A DNA stretch of 64,000 nt from Nematostella vectensis (lineage: Eukaryota; Cnidaria; Anthozoa; Actiniaria; Edwardsiidae), in assembly GCF_932526225.1 (NCBI RefSeq), contig NC_064040.1, positions 5,801,181 to 5,865,180 on the forward strand, written 5' to 3'. The notes under the pieces were generated by a model. The model ran no database searches. It was not told the origin of the DNA and saw only the letters and a program-made list of their open reading frames with translations. Shown here in pieces: positions 21,772 through 33,200 of this stretch. Position 1 is the stretch's first letter. Every line of letters starts with the position of its first letter. A program made the translations under genes and the position numbers.

Positions 21772-24700
21772 CTGCTAGACCAAAGCCCCCATAGTCGAAA
21801 GCCTGTCAAGTGGAAACCGGATAGTCTAAAACCTGCCTGACTGAAGCCGCATTGTCGAAATCCTGTCAGAAGCCCCACAGTTGAAACCCTGTCAAAAGCC
21901 CCATAGTTGAAACCTTGTCAGAAGCCCCATAGTTAAAACCCTGTCAGAAGCCCCACAGTTGAAACCCTGTCAAAAGCCCCATAGTTGAAACCTTGTCAGA
22001 AGCCCCATAGTTGAAACCCTGTCAGAAGCCCCAAAGTTGAAACCCTGTCAGAAGCCCTATAGTTGAAACCCTGTCAGAAGCCCTTTAGATGAAACCCTGT
22101 CAGAATCCCTTTAGTTGAAACCCTGTCAGGAGCCCCACGGTTGAAACCCTGTCAGAAGCCCCACAGTTGAAACCCTGTCAGAAGCCCAATAGTTGAAACC
22201 CTGTCAAAAGCCCCACAGTTGAAACCCTGTCAGAAGCCCCACAGTTGAAACCCTGTCAGAATCCCTTTAGTTGAAACCCTGTCAGAAGCCCCATAGTTGA
22301 AACCCTGTCAGAAGCCCTATAGTTGAAATCCTGTCAGAAGCCCTATAGTTGAAACCCTGTCAGAATCCCTATAGTTGAAACCCTGTCAGGCCGAAGCCCC
22401 ATAGTCGAAACCCTGTCAGAAGCCCTATAGTTGAAACCCTGTCAGAATCCCTATAGTTGAAACCCTGTCAGAAGCCCCATAGTTGAAACCCTGTCAGAAG
22501 CTCCATAGTCGGAACCCTGTCAGCCCTATAGTTAAAACCCTGTCAGAAGCCCAATAGTTGAAACCCTGTCAAAAGCCCCACAGTTGAAACTCTGTCAAAA
22601 GCCCCACAGTTGAAATCCTGTCAGGAGCCCTATAGTTGAAACCGTCAGAAGCCCCACAGTTGAAACCCTGTCAGAATCCCTTTAGTTGAAACCCTGTCAG
22701 AATCCCTATAGTCGAAACCCTGTCAGGCCGAAGCCCCATAGTCGAAACCCTGTCAGAAGCCCTATAGTTGAAACCCTGTCAGAATCCCTATAGTTGAAAC
22801 CCTGTCAGAAGCCCCATAGTTGAAACCCTGTCAGAAGCTCCATAGTCGGAACCCTGTCAGCCCTATAGTTAAAACCCTGTCAAAAGCCCCATAGTTGAAA
22901 CCCTGTCAGAAGCCCCATGGTCGAAACCCTGTCAGAAGCCCCATGGTCGAAACCCTGTCAAAAGCCCCATAGTTGAAACCCTGTCAGAAGCCCCATGGTC
23001 GAAACCCTGTCAGAAGCCCCATGGTCGAAACCCTGTCAAAAGCCCCATAGTTGAAACCCTGTCAGAAGCCCCATGGTCGAAACCCTGTCAGAAGCCCCAT
23101 AGTTGAAACCCTGTCAGAAGCCCCATAGTTGAAACCCTGTCAGGAGCCCCATAGTTGAAACCATGTCAGGCCAAAGCCCCATAGTTGAAACCCTGTCAGA
23201 AGCCCCATAGTTGAAACCCTGTCAGAAGCCCTTTAGTTGAAACCCTGTCAGAATCCCTTTAGTTGAAACCTTGTCAGGAGCCCCACGGTTGAAACCCTGT
23301 CAGAAGCCCCACAGTTGAAACCCTGTCAGGAACCCTACAGTTGAAACCCTGTCAGAAGCCCAATAGTTGAAACCCTGTCAGAAGCCCTTTAGTTGAAACC
23401 CTGTCAGAATCCCTTTAGTTGAAACCCTGTCAGGAGCCCCCGGTTGAAACCCTGTCAGAAGCCCCACAGTTGAAACCCTGTCAGGAGCCCTACAGTTGAA
23501 ACCCTGTCAGAAGCCCAATAGTTGAAACCCTGTCAAAAGCCCCACAGTTGAAACTCTGTCAAAAGCCCCACAGTTGAAATCCTGTCAGGAGCCCTATAGT
23601 TGAAACCGTCAGAAGCCCCACAGTTGAAACCCTGTCAGAATCCCTTTAGTTGAAACCCTGTCAGAATCCCTATAGTCGAAACCCTGTCAGGCCGAAGCCC
23701 CATAGTCGAAACCCTGTCAGAAGCCCTATAGTTGAAACCCTGTCAGAATCCCTATAGTTGAAACCCTGTCAGAAGCCCCATAGTTGAAACCCTGTCAGAA
23801 GCTCCATAGTCGGAACCCTGTCAGCCCTATAGTTAAAACCCTGTCAGGAGCCCCATAGTTGAAACCCTGTCAGGAGCCCCACAGTTGAAACCCTGTCAGA
23901 AGCCCTTTAAATGAAACCCTGTCAGAAGCCCCATGGTCGAAACCCTGTCAGAAGCCCCATAGTTGAAACCCTGTCAGAAGCCCTTTAAATGAAACCCTGT
24001 CAGAAGCCCCACAGTCGAAACCCTGTCAGAAGCCCCATAGTTGAAACCCTGTCAGGAGCCCCATAGTTGAAACCCTGTCAGGAGCCCCACAGTTGAAACC
24101 CTGTCAGAAGCCCTTTAAATGAAACCCTGTCAGAAGCCCCATAGTCGAAACCCTGTCAGAAGCCCCATAGTTGAAACCCTGTCAGAAGCCCCATAGTTGA
24201 AACCCTTTCAGAAGCCCCATAGTTGAAACCCTGTCAGGAGCCCCATAGTTGAAACACTGTCAGAAGCCCTATAGTTGAAACCCTGTCAGAAGCCCCATAG
24301 TTGAAACCCTGTCAGAAGCCCCATAGTTGAAACCCTGTCAGAAGCCCCATAGTTGAAACCCTGTCAGAAGCCCCACAGTTGAAACCCTGTCAGAAGCCCC
24401 ATAGTCGAAACCCTGTCAGAAGCCCCATAGTTGAAACCCTGTCAGGAGCCCCATAGTTGAAACCCTGTCAGAAGCCCTTTAAATGAAACCCTGTCAGAAG
24501 CCCCATAGTCGAAACCCTGTCAGAAGCCCCATAGTTGAAACCCTGTCAGGAGCCCCATAGTTGAAACCCTGTCAGGAGCCCCACAGTTGAAACCCTGTCA
24601 GAAGCCCTTTAAATGAAACCCTGTCAGAAGCCCCACAGTTGAAACCCTGTCAGAAGCCCCATAGTCGAAACCCTGTCAGAAGCACCATAGTTGAAACCCT

Positions 24701-27700
24701 GTCAGGAGCCCCATAGTTGAAACCCTGTCAGAAGCCCTTTAAATGAAACCCTGTCAGAAGCCCCATAGTCGAAACCCTGTCAGAAGCCCCATAGTTGAAA
24801 CCCTGTCAGGAGCCCCATAGTTGAAACCCTGTCAGGAGCCCCACAGTTGAAACCCTGTCAGAAGCCCTTTAAATGAAACCCTGTCAGAAGCCCCACAGTT
24901 GAAACCCTGTCAGAAGCCCCATAGTCGAAACCCTGTCAGAAGCCCCATCGTTGAAACCCTGTCAGGAGCCCCATAGTTGAAACCCTGTCAGAAGCCCTTT
25001 AAATGAAACCCTGTCAGAAGCCCCATAGTCGAAACCCTGTCAGAAGCCCCATAGTTGAAACCCTGTCAGGAGCCCCATAGTTGAAACCCTGTCAGGAGCC
25101 CCACAGTTGAAACCCTGTCAGAAGCCCTTTAAATAAAACCCTGTCAGAAGCCCCATAGTCGAAACCCTGTCAGAAGCCCCATAGTTGAAACCCTGTCAGG
25201 AGCCCCATAGTTGAAACCCTGTCAGGAGCCCCACAGTTGAAACCCTGTCAGAAGCCCTTTAAATGAAACCCTGTCAGAAGCCCCATAGTTGAAACACTGT
25301 CAGAAGCCCTATAGTTGAAACCCTGTCAGGAGCCCCATAGTTGAAACCCTGTCAGGAGCCCCACAGTTGAAACCCTGTCAGAAGCCCTTTAAATGAAACC
25401 CTGTCAGGAGCCCCATAGTTGAAACACTGTCAGAAGCCCTATAGTTGAAACCCTGTCAGAAGCCCCATAGTTGAAACCCTGTCAGAAGCCCCATAGTTGA
25501 AACCCTGTCAGAAGCCCCATAGTTGAAACCCTGTCAGAAGCCCCATAGTTGAAACCCTGTCAGAAGCCCCATAGTTGAAACCCTGTCAGAAGCCCCACAG
25601 TTGAAACCCTGTCAGAAGCCCCATAGTTGAAACCCTGTCAGAAGCCCCATAGTTGAAACCCTGTCAGAAGCCCCATAGTTGAAACCCTGTCAGAAGCCCC
25701 ATAGTTGAAACCCTGTCAGAAGCCCCACAGTTGAAACCCTGTCAGAAGCCCCATAGTCGAAACCCTGTCAGAAGCCCCATAGTTGAAACCCTGTCAGGAG
25801 CCCCATAGTTGAAACACTGTCAGAAGCCCTATAGTTGAAACCCTGTCAGAAGCCCCATAGTTGAAACCCTGTCAGAAGCCCCACAGTTGAAACCCTGTCA
25901 GGAGCCCCACAGTTGAAACCCTGTCAGAAGCCCTTTAAATGAAACCCTGTCAGAAGCCCCATAGTCGAAACCCTGTCAGAAGCCCCATAGTTGAAACCCT
26001 GTCAGAAGCCCCATAGTTGAAACACTGTCAGAAGCCCCATAGTTGAAACCCTGTCAGAAGCCCCATAGTTGAAACCCTGTCAGAAGCCCCATAGTTGAAA
26101 CCCTGTCAGAAGCCCCATAGTTGAAACCCTGTCAGAAGCCCCATAGTTGAAACCCTGTAAGAAGCCCCATAGTTGAAACCCTGTCAGAAGCCCCACAGTT
26201 GAAACCCTGTCAGAAGCCCCATAGTCGAAACCCTGTCAGAAGCCCCACAGTTGAAACCCTGTCAGAAGCCCCACAGTTGAAACCCTGTCAGAAGCCCCAT
26301 AGTCGAAACCCTGTCAGAAGCCCCACAGTTGAAACCCTGTCAGAAGCCCCATAGTCGAAACCCTGTCAGAAGCCCCATAGTTGAAACCCTGTCAGGAGCC
26401 CCATAGTTGAAACCCTGTCAGGAGCCCCACAGTTGAAACCCTGTCAGAAGCCCTTTAAATGAAACCCTGTCAGAAGCCCCATAGTTGAAACACTGTCAGA
26501 AGCCCTATAGTTGAAACCCTGTCAGGAGCCCCATAGTTGAAACCCTGTCAGGAGCCCCACAGTTGAAACCCTGTCAGAAGCCCTTTAAATGAAACCCTGT
26601 CAGGAGCCCCATAGTTGAAACACTGTCAGAAGCCCTATAGTTGAAACCCTGTCAGAAGCCCCATAGTTGAAACCCTGTCAGAAGCCCCATAGTTGAAACC
26701 CTGTCAGAAGCCCCATAGTTGAAACCCTGTCAGAAGCCCCATAGTTGAAACCCTGTCAGAAGCCCCATAGTTGAAACCCTGTCAGAAGCCCCACAGTTGA
26801 AACCCTGTCAGAAGCCCCATAGTTGAAACCCTGTCAGAAGCCCCATAGTTGAAACCCTGTCAGAAGCCCCATAGTTGAAACCCTGTCAGAAGCCCCATAG
26901 TTGAAACCCTGTCAGAAGCCCCACAGTTGAAACCCTGTCAGAAGCCCCATAGTCGAAACCCTGTCAGAAGCCCCATAGTTGAAACCCTGTCAGGAGCCCC
27001 ATAGTTGAAACACTGTCAGAAGCCCTATAGTTGAAACCCTGTCAGAAGCCCCATAGTTGAAACCCTGTCAGAAGCCCCACAGTTGAAACCCTGTCAGGAG
27101 CCCCACAGTTGAAACCCTGTCAGAAGCCCTTTAAATGAAACCCTGTCAGAAGCCCCATAGTCGAAACCCTGTCAGAAGCCCCATAGTTGAAACCCTGTCA
27201 GAAGCCCCATAGTTGAAACACTGTCAGAAGCCCCATAGTTGAAACCCTGTCAGAAGCCCCATAGTTGAAACCCTGTCAGAAGCCCCATAGTTGAAACCCT
27301 GTCAGAAGCCCCATAGTTGAAACCCTGTCAGAAGCCCCATAGTTGAAACCCTGTAAGAAGCCCCATAGTTGAAACCCTGTCAGAAGCCCCACAGTTGAAA
27401 CCCTGTCAGAAGCCCCATAGTCGAAACCCTGTCAGAAGCCCCACAGTTGAAACCCTGTCAGAAGCCCCATAGTCGAAACCCTGTCAGAAGCCCCATAGTC
27501 GAAACCCTGTCAGAAGCCCCACAGTTGAAACCCTGTCAGAAGCCCCATAGTTGAAACCCTGTCAGAAGCCCCATAGTTGAAACACTGTCAGGAGCCCCAT
27601 AGTTGAAACCCTGTCAGAAGCCCCATAGTTGAAACCCTGTCAGAAGCCCCATAGTTGAAACCCTGTCAGAAGCCCCAAAGTTGAAACCCTGTCCGAAGCC

Positions 27701-28460
27701 CCACAGTTGAAACCCTGTCAGAAGCCCCACAGTTGAAACACTGTCAGAAGCCCCATAGTTGAAACCCTGTCAGAAGCCCCACAGTTGAAACCCTGTCAGA
27801 AGCCCCATAGTTGAAACCATGTCAGAAGCCCTATAGTTGAAACCCTGTCAGAAGCCCCATAGTTGAAACACTGTCAGAAGCCCCACAGTTGAAACCCTGT
27901 CAGAAGCCCCACAGTTGAAACCCTGTCAGAAGCCCCATAGTTGAAACCCTGTCAGAAGCCCCATAGTTGAAACACTGTCAGGAGCCCCATAGTTGAAACC
28001 ATGTCAGAAGCCCTATAGTTGAAACCCTGTCAGAAGCCCCATAGTTGAAACCCTGTCAGAAGCCCCATAGTTGAAACCCTGTCAGAAGCCCCATAGTTGA
28101 AACCCTGTCAGAAGCCCCACAGTTGAAACCCTGTCAGAAGCCCCATAGTTGAAACCCTGTCAAAAGCCCCATAGTTGAAACCCTGTCAGAAGCCCCATAG
28201 TTGAAGCCCTGTCAGAAGCCTTATAGTTGAAACCCTTACAGGCCAAAGGCACATAGTCGAAACCATGTCAGACCAAAGGCCCATAGTTGAAACCGTCCCA
28301 GGCCAAAGCCCCATAGTCGAAACCCTGTCAGAAGCCCCATAGTCGAAACCCTGTCCAGTGGAAACCTGATAGTTGAAACCCTGCCTGCTCCAGGCCATAA
28401 AGTTGAGACCCTGTTGAGAACCTATGGTCGAAACCTTGTCCGGTCGAATCCTGTTAGTTG
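21772..28460. repeat. 6.7-kb 26-bp minisatellite/satellite array with higher-order repeats
   Basis: About 257 units of 26 bp, consensus AGAAGCCCCATAGTTGAAA followed by CCCTGTC, run without interruption. Variants include CACAGTT, TTTAAATG, TAGTCG and AAACACTG. Variant order repeats at larger scale. A rare CTGTAAG unit recurs at 26155 and 27351, 1196 bp (46 units) apart with matching order around it. A 10-unit (260-bp) pattern cycles near 24470-25000, and a block near 22587 recurs near 23551. Both edges hold the same degenerate variant (AGTGGAAACC(G/T)GATAGT, then CCTGCCTG). The unit is not a multiple of three and carries TAG and TGA, so it is non-coding. The minus strand is G-rich, with GGG and GGGG in every unit. 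Confidence 0.97.
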
Positions 28461-28746
28461 ATTCTGTTCTGTGTTTGGACACATAAAAGATAGATGTGAC
28501 CTACATTAAATATTTATAAGCCATGCGAAAAAAAAAACACAACTACATTCTTCCTTTTGTCTTTGGGACATTTTGACAACATGAATTTACCACCTAAAAA
28601 TACTGTCACCAATTCATGAATTATTTTATTTATTAAATATTTTTTTTACAATTATAATACTGCTATTTCTTACACATGATCCCTTAGTGCTGAATGACGT
28701 ATGCGCATGCGCTGGTAAAAAACAACCCACAAGTGTTGAGTGAGGC

Positions 28747-28892
28747 TAAGTTTAAACGTCGTATTATCCATGGTACCTTATCCATGAGACGTATTCAATG
28801 TAAATGCATGCACATGAATCGAGTCGATTGTTTCATCTTCATTTGCGTGCATTTGCATTGAATACGGCTCATGGATGATACGTTTGAACTTA
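28747..28892. mobile_element. TA-flanked hairpin MITE, copy 1
   Basis: The arms are TAAGTTTAAACGTCGTATTA and the near-complement ending GATACGTTTGAACTTA. Inner parts TCAATGTAAATGCATGCACA and GTGCATTTGCATTGAATAC also pair. The ends fall on TA, compatible with a Tc1/mariner-type target. A related copy is at 46926-47059 and a fragment near 50930-50990. Confidence 0.65.
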
Positions 28893-29332
28893 GAATAAAG
28901 GTACGAAAGACTGACTTCTGTGGCTGTTCTAAGTATACAGCTTTAAAACCATACTATACTGTAAAAAAGATGACAGATTTGTTTGATAATGAGTAAGTCA
29001 TAAAGAATCTCATAGCTTTGCGCTAGTTTTCTTAGCATTCGCCAAAATGTGACAGTTTGTCGGTAAAAAGCCGCCATTTCAAAACAAAAAGGTTAGTTAC
29101 ACCGCGCCGTACTAAAACTAGTCTTGCGTTTTTCAGCACTGCCGATCCCTTATAAGTAAGTCGATCCCGACTGCCCTGGGACTACCCTTCCCTCATAAAA
29201 CTCGACGCGGTGTCTCCTGCGAAAAAGAAATTTCTGACGGCGAATGTGGTCTACCGTGTTCTGGAACCATTTTTAGTCTCAACAGAAACCCCTCCCTCGT
29301 CAGACATCCAATCGTCCGTCCCTTAAAGCGGC
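28893..29332. other. Intergenic, nothing recognised
   Basis: No exon, RNA or repeat could be supported between the hairpin MITE and the TTAA MITE. Confidence 0.4.
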
Positions 29333-29336
29333 GTAG

Positions 29337-29537
29337 CCACCAGTTTACCTCCGGTTGATAACATAAAAATCTCCGATCATTTTTAATCGAAACGCGAAAA
29401 AGCAGACGTTTCTCTGAGGATGTGACTGATAATTTAGAACGGATGGCCTGTTTAAACGCGCGGATTCTAATAGTTTTGTCTCTTATCGGTTGAGGTTTCC
29501 GTCAGCCATCCGGAAGTAAACTGGTGACAATGCAGCT
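29337..29537. mobile_element. TTAA-flanked MITE, copy 2
   Basis: The left end AGCGGCGTAGCCACCAGTTT and the right end AAACTGGTGACAATGCAGCT are inverted. TTAA stands on both sides (29333-29336, 29538-29541). The inside matches copy 1, including GATGTG(G/A)(T/C)TGATAATTTAG and CGGATGGCCTGTTTAA. At 201 bp it lacks about 45 bp of the middle found in the other copies. Confidence 0.85.
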
Positions 29538-30263
29538 TTAAGAAGCCTACTTAGTGTCTACTGCGCTAGTGTATTTCTAGGTTACACATGCTTTACTTGT
29601 CCGACAGAAACTGGTAGTCGCCTTTTTTGCACGACACATAGCATGCAAGCTTTACTACGATTTTGGAAATTCTGTGAACTCTTGCCAATGATCTCCAAGT
29701 CTTATATAGCATGCTTTCGTCAGACGAGTTCTTCTAAGACGGAATTTCATCCATCGAAGTCTCAGCCCATCAAAAAGTGAAGGTTTTTGTTGTAGGGGAG
29801 CCGAACATAAATCTAAAGAATACTTAAAAGTGTGGAAATAAAATCGGCCTGGGCCATATCCAAGAACGCCTCATTGTATGGGTAACTCATAGAGTGAATG
29901 ATATATATTTATTTGTGTCATTTATAGATAAGTCTTCAGTAAGGATTATGTACAATTTACGAATCAATGGGCTAACGCTCGGACGTCAGCGCAACTACTC
30001 TGTTTTAACAGAGGCGTACAACATACTTTTTTCAACCTTGTGTTAATTAATAGCTTGTACATCTAAGAAAAGAAGAAAATTCTAAGGAATTCTAACTGAC
30101 TAGACATTGATACCATGCTGGCTAGCGTTTCCAACAAACTAGAGATTTCAGGGCTTCTCGGCCGTTGTAGAGCACAGGTAGCACAAAGTGAGTTGTGTCC
30201 ATAACCAGGCACGCCCTTAGATCAATTAAGATCATCAGGCCAAAGGGCCCAGGTTCACAGGGG
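29538..30263. other. Region downstream of VPS54, nothing coding recognised
   Basis: No exon is supported. TTTATT at 29908-29913 could be the minus-strand VPS54 poly(A) signal, about 350 bases after its stop. The minus-strand open frame at 30122-30331 is an alternative frame over the last VPS54 exon and its 3' UTR. Confidence 0.4.
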
Positions 30264-33200
30264 TTATCTATATGTAGATGATTTACGAGCCACGCCAGGG
30301 GATCCCCTGTTATTCCGGATCTCGTTGACAAGTCTCCAGACGTCTTGAAGACCCTTGTCTACATCCACAAGCCCGTCTAGAGTGCGTAAGCTTTCCGCGA
30401 AGAACGCGAGGTCTGACGTCACCAGTCTATCACGTGATAGACAAAACAGTGTGAGACTTAAACACGAGGTTCCGCTATAAAAGGGAAAGCTCCTCCCACC
30501 CCCGGGCTCAAATTTGCAATTATAATCAGAACACTGCCACGCTAGTATCCTGTTAAATTGCTAATCTCTAAGCCTAGTCGGCTGGAAAAAAACTATTTTT
30601 GCACAGGTAACAGGACAGTTGTGTTAAGAGATTGATAACTTAGTGATTTGCTTTCCAATTTTAAATGTTGCGCTATCCATAATCTAACGCATCTGCATAA
30701 ATTATTTTCGCGCTGTGATGTAAATGCTCGTATTTATGTATAGCATTATTTTACAATTGATAGAAACTCTTTTAGATGGACAACTCTAGGAATGATATTT
30801 ATTTTGGTTTAGAATATGAAATTTGAATTTAGCGCTCAGAGCAATTGTCCTGACATGTTGACTCATTGACGGCTGATTGATAACTGGTTGTTCTTGAGCC
30901 CGGGGGTGGGAGAAGCTATCCCTTTTATAGCGGGACCTCGTGTTTAAGTCACGGGCCTAGCGTAATACAAAAATAAAATACAAAAAGAACTACAAGCAAT
31001 GTGGGTGAAGTGACGGGACTCACACGTGATAGAAATAATACGGTATGTGATTGATGTACAAGTACAAGTTTGTGACTGAAATGATTAGAAGCACGTCTCG
31101 TGATTGAAGTCAGGAATCCACAAAGTAATACAAGCAATATACATTTGAAAGTTTCCATTTGACTTACAAAGGAGAAAAATTAAAGTCACGCTGCACGTAC
31201 ATCCCTACGCTTACATTCCTTGAAGCTCAAAAGACAAGAAGAAGAAACGTACATCCCTACGCTTACATTCCTTGAAGCTCCAAAGACAAGAAGAAGAAAC
31301 GTACATCCCTACGCTTACATCCCTTGAAGCTCAAAAGACAAAAAGAAGAAGCGTACATCCCTACGCTTACATTCCTTTAAGCTCAAAAGACAGAAAGAAG
31401 AAGCGTACATCCCTACGCTTACATTCCTCGAAGCTCAAAAGACAAAAAGAAGAAACGTACATCCCTACGCTTACATTCCTTGAAGCTCCAAAGACAAGAA
31501 GAAGAAACGTACATCCCTACGCTTACATCCCTTGAAGCTCAAAAGACAAAAAGAAGAAGCGTACATCCCTACGCTTACATTCCTTTAAGCTCAAAAGACA
31601 GAAAGAAGAAACGTACATCCCTACGCTTACATTCCTCGAAGCTCAAAAGACAAAAAGAAGAAACGTACATCCCTACGCTTACATTCCTTGAAGTTCAAAA
31701 GACAAAAAGAAGAAACGTACATCCCTACGCTTACATTCCTTGAAGCTCAAAAGACAAAAAGAAGAAGCGTACATCCCTACGCTTACATTCCTTGAAGCTC
31801 AAAAGACAGAAAGAAGAAACGTACATCCCTACGCTTACATTCCTTGAAGCTCAAAAGACAAAAAGAAGAAAGTAGGACTCACACCGCACGTACCCGTGTT
31901 GAGGTCCGCCATTGTTGGACACGCCCAGCTTCTCGATCTTTTCTGCTAGGCAAGTCTTGAATATCCTCTTGACCTCGCGAAACATGACCTAAAACCGCAT
32001 TCACCCGCATCAGCTTGTCAGTGACATATTGCAGATATGGTAAATGTGAAAAAAATCCAGGATATGATTAACGACTCAAAGCCCTTTATTTCCCTTAGAA
32101 AAAAAGTTCCCCGCCCTCTTGGAACGATCAGTCTTTCAGATGTCTCGCTTATAAATGACTGTCATACTAAAGTGACCTTTATAAAAAAAAATCTGAAGGA
32201 TTTCTCCTTCTAGAAAATTTGCGGTAACCGTTGAGACGCAGTAGTTACCTCACATAAAGACAAGTGTTGGAAAGGGTTGTTCAACCCTATCCGAGCCTGG
32301 TTACCTCAATCTGTTTGGAGGGAAGGATGGCCGAGAGTGATTCGTGGAGCTTGATTATCTGTCTGACGATGCCTCGCATCGCTTGGGAAGGCATAGGAGC
32401 GCGCACTTCCCACTAAAATGACCCAAACAAAGAACGCGTCAGATGAGAGACAAGAAACTGTACAGGTAATAATCAGTGTCGGCCATTGGGAACTCAGCTA
32501 CTCAGCAAATGAACCACCTTAGCTAGGATCCATAAATTTGAATCTCTGCTCGAAAAAAATATAAATACAGTAATTGAAATTATCAGAAATTTGCCTCTAA
32601 CCCACGCCAAAATGGTTGCCTGGTTGCCTGTCAGCGATGTTATTGAAAGAGAAAGAAATTTGCTTCTATCTAATAATAGGATAATTATAGTAAAATCGAA
32701 ACTTAGGACAGGGAAATAGGGGTCATTTGATAGAGGTATTAAATACATTGTCTAGGTGACAAATATAGTCTCGCTTAATATTGGTACCATTGTGCTTTTC
32801 GTTCACATACTCTCACGAGACAAACTGTAAAACATGTGTTCTACGTCGTTTCCAGTTTCTTCCTGGTACTCATCATATAAGCATTTTAATTGGGGATGCG
32901 AAGGTGTGCCTTAATCTCCTCTCACCCGCGCCAAGTGGCTGTTGAACACATCTTCCATCAGATTCACGATCTTGCCGATAAGCTCCTGCCGATGGTTGCT
33001 GTAATCCTAACGAGCAGAAAAAAAAGTGTCAACTTAAAAAAAGGTTCATAAAATGGTTACGATAGGAAAAAACTTGTTTACATGCATAAAAATCCCCCTT
33101 CTTTTACAATCTCTAAGACAAGTTGTTGGATTATAGCACTTACCCGTAAAATCTGGTCAAACTGTGATAGCAAGATGTATTGTTTTGGAGGTAGCCGCTC

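Noticed and set aside
21772..28460. Regular 26-bp repeats resembling a CRISPR array
   Set aside because: There are no unique spacers, the units are contiguous, and the surroundings are eukaryotic genes with introns.
30122..30331. A 69-residue minus-strand frame with GPFGLMILIDL
   Set aside because: It is an alternative frame across the last VPS54 exon and 3' UTR. The VPS54 frame fits the family and splice phase.
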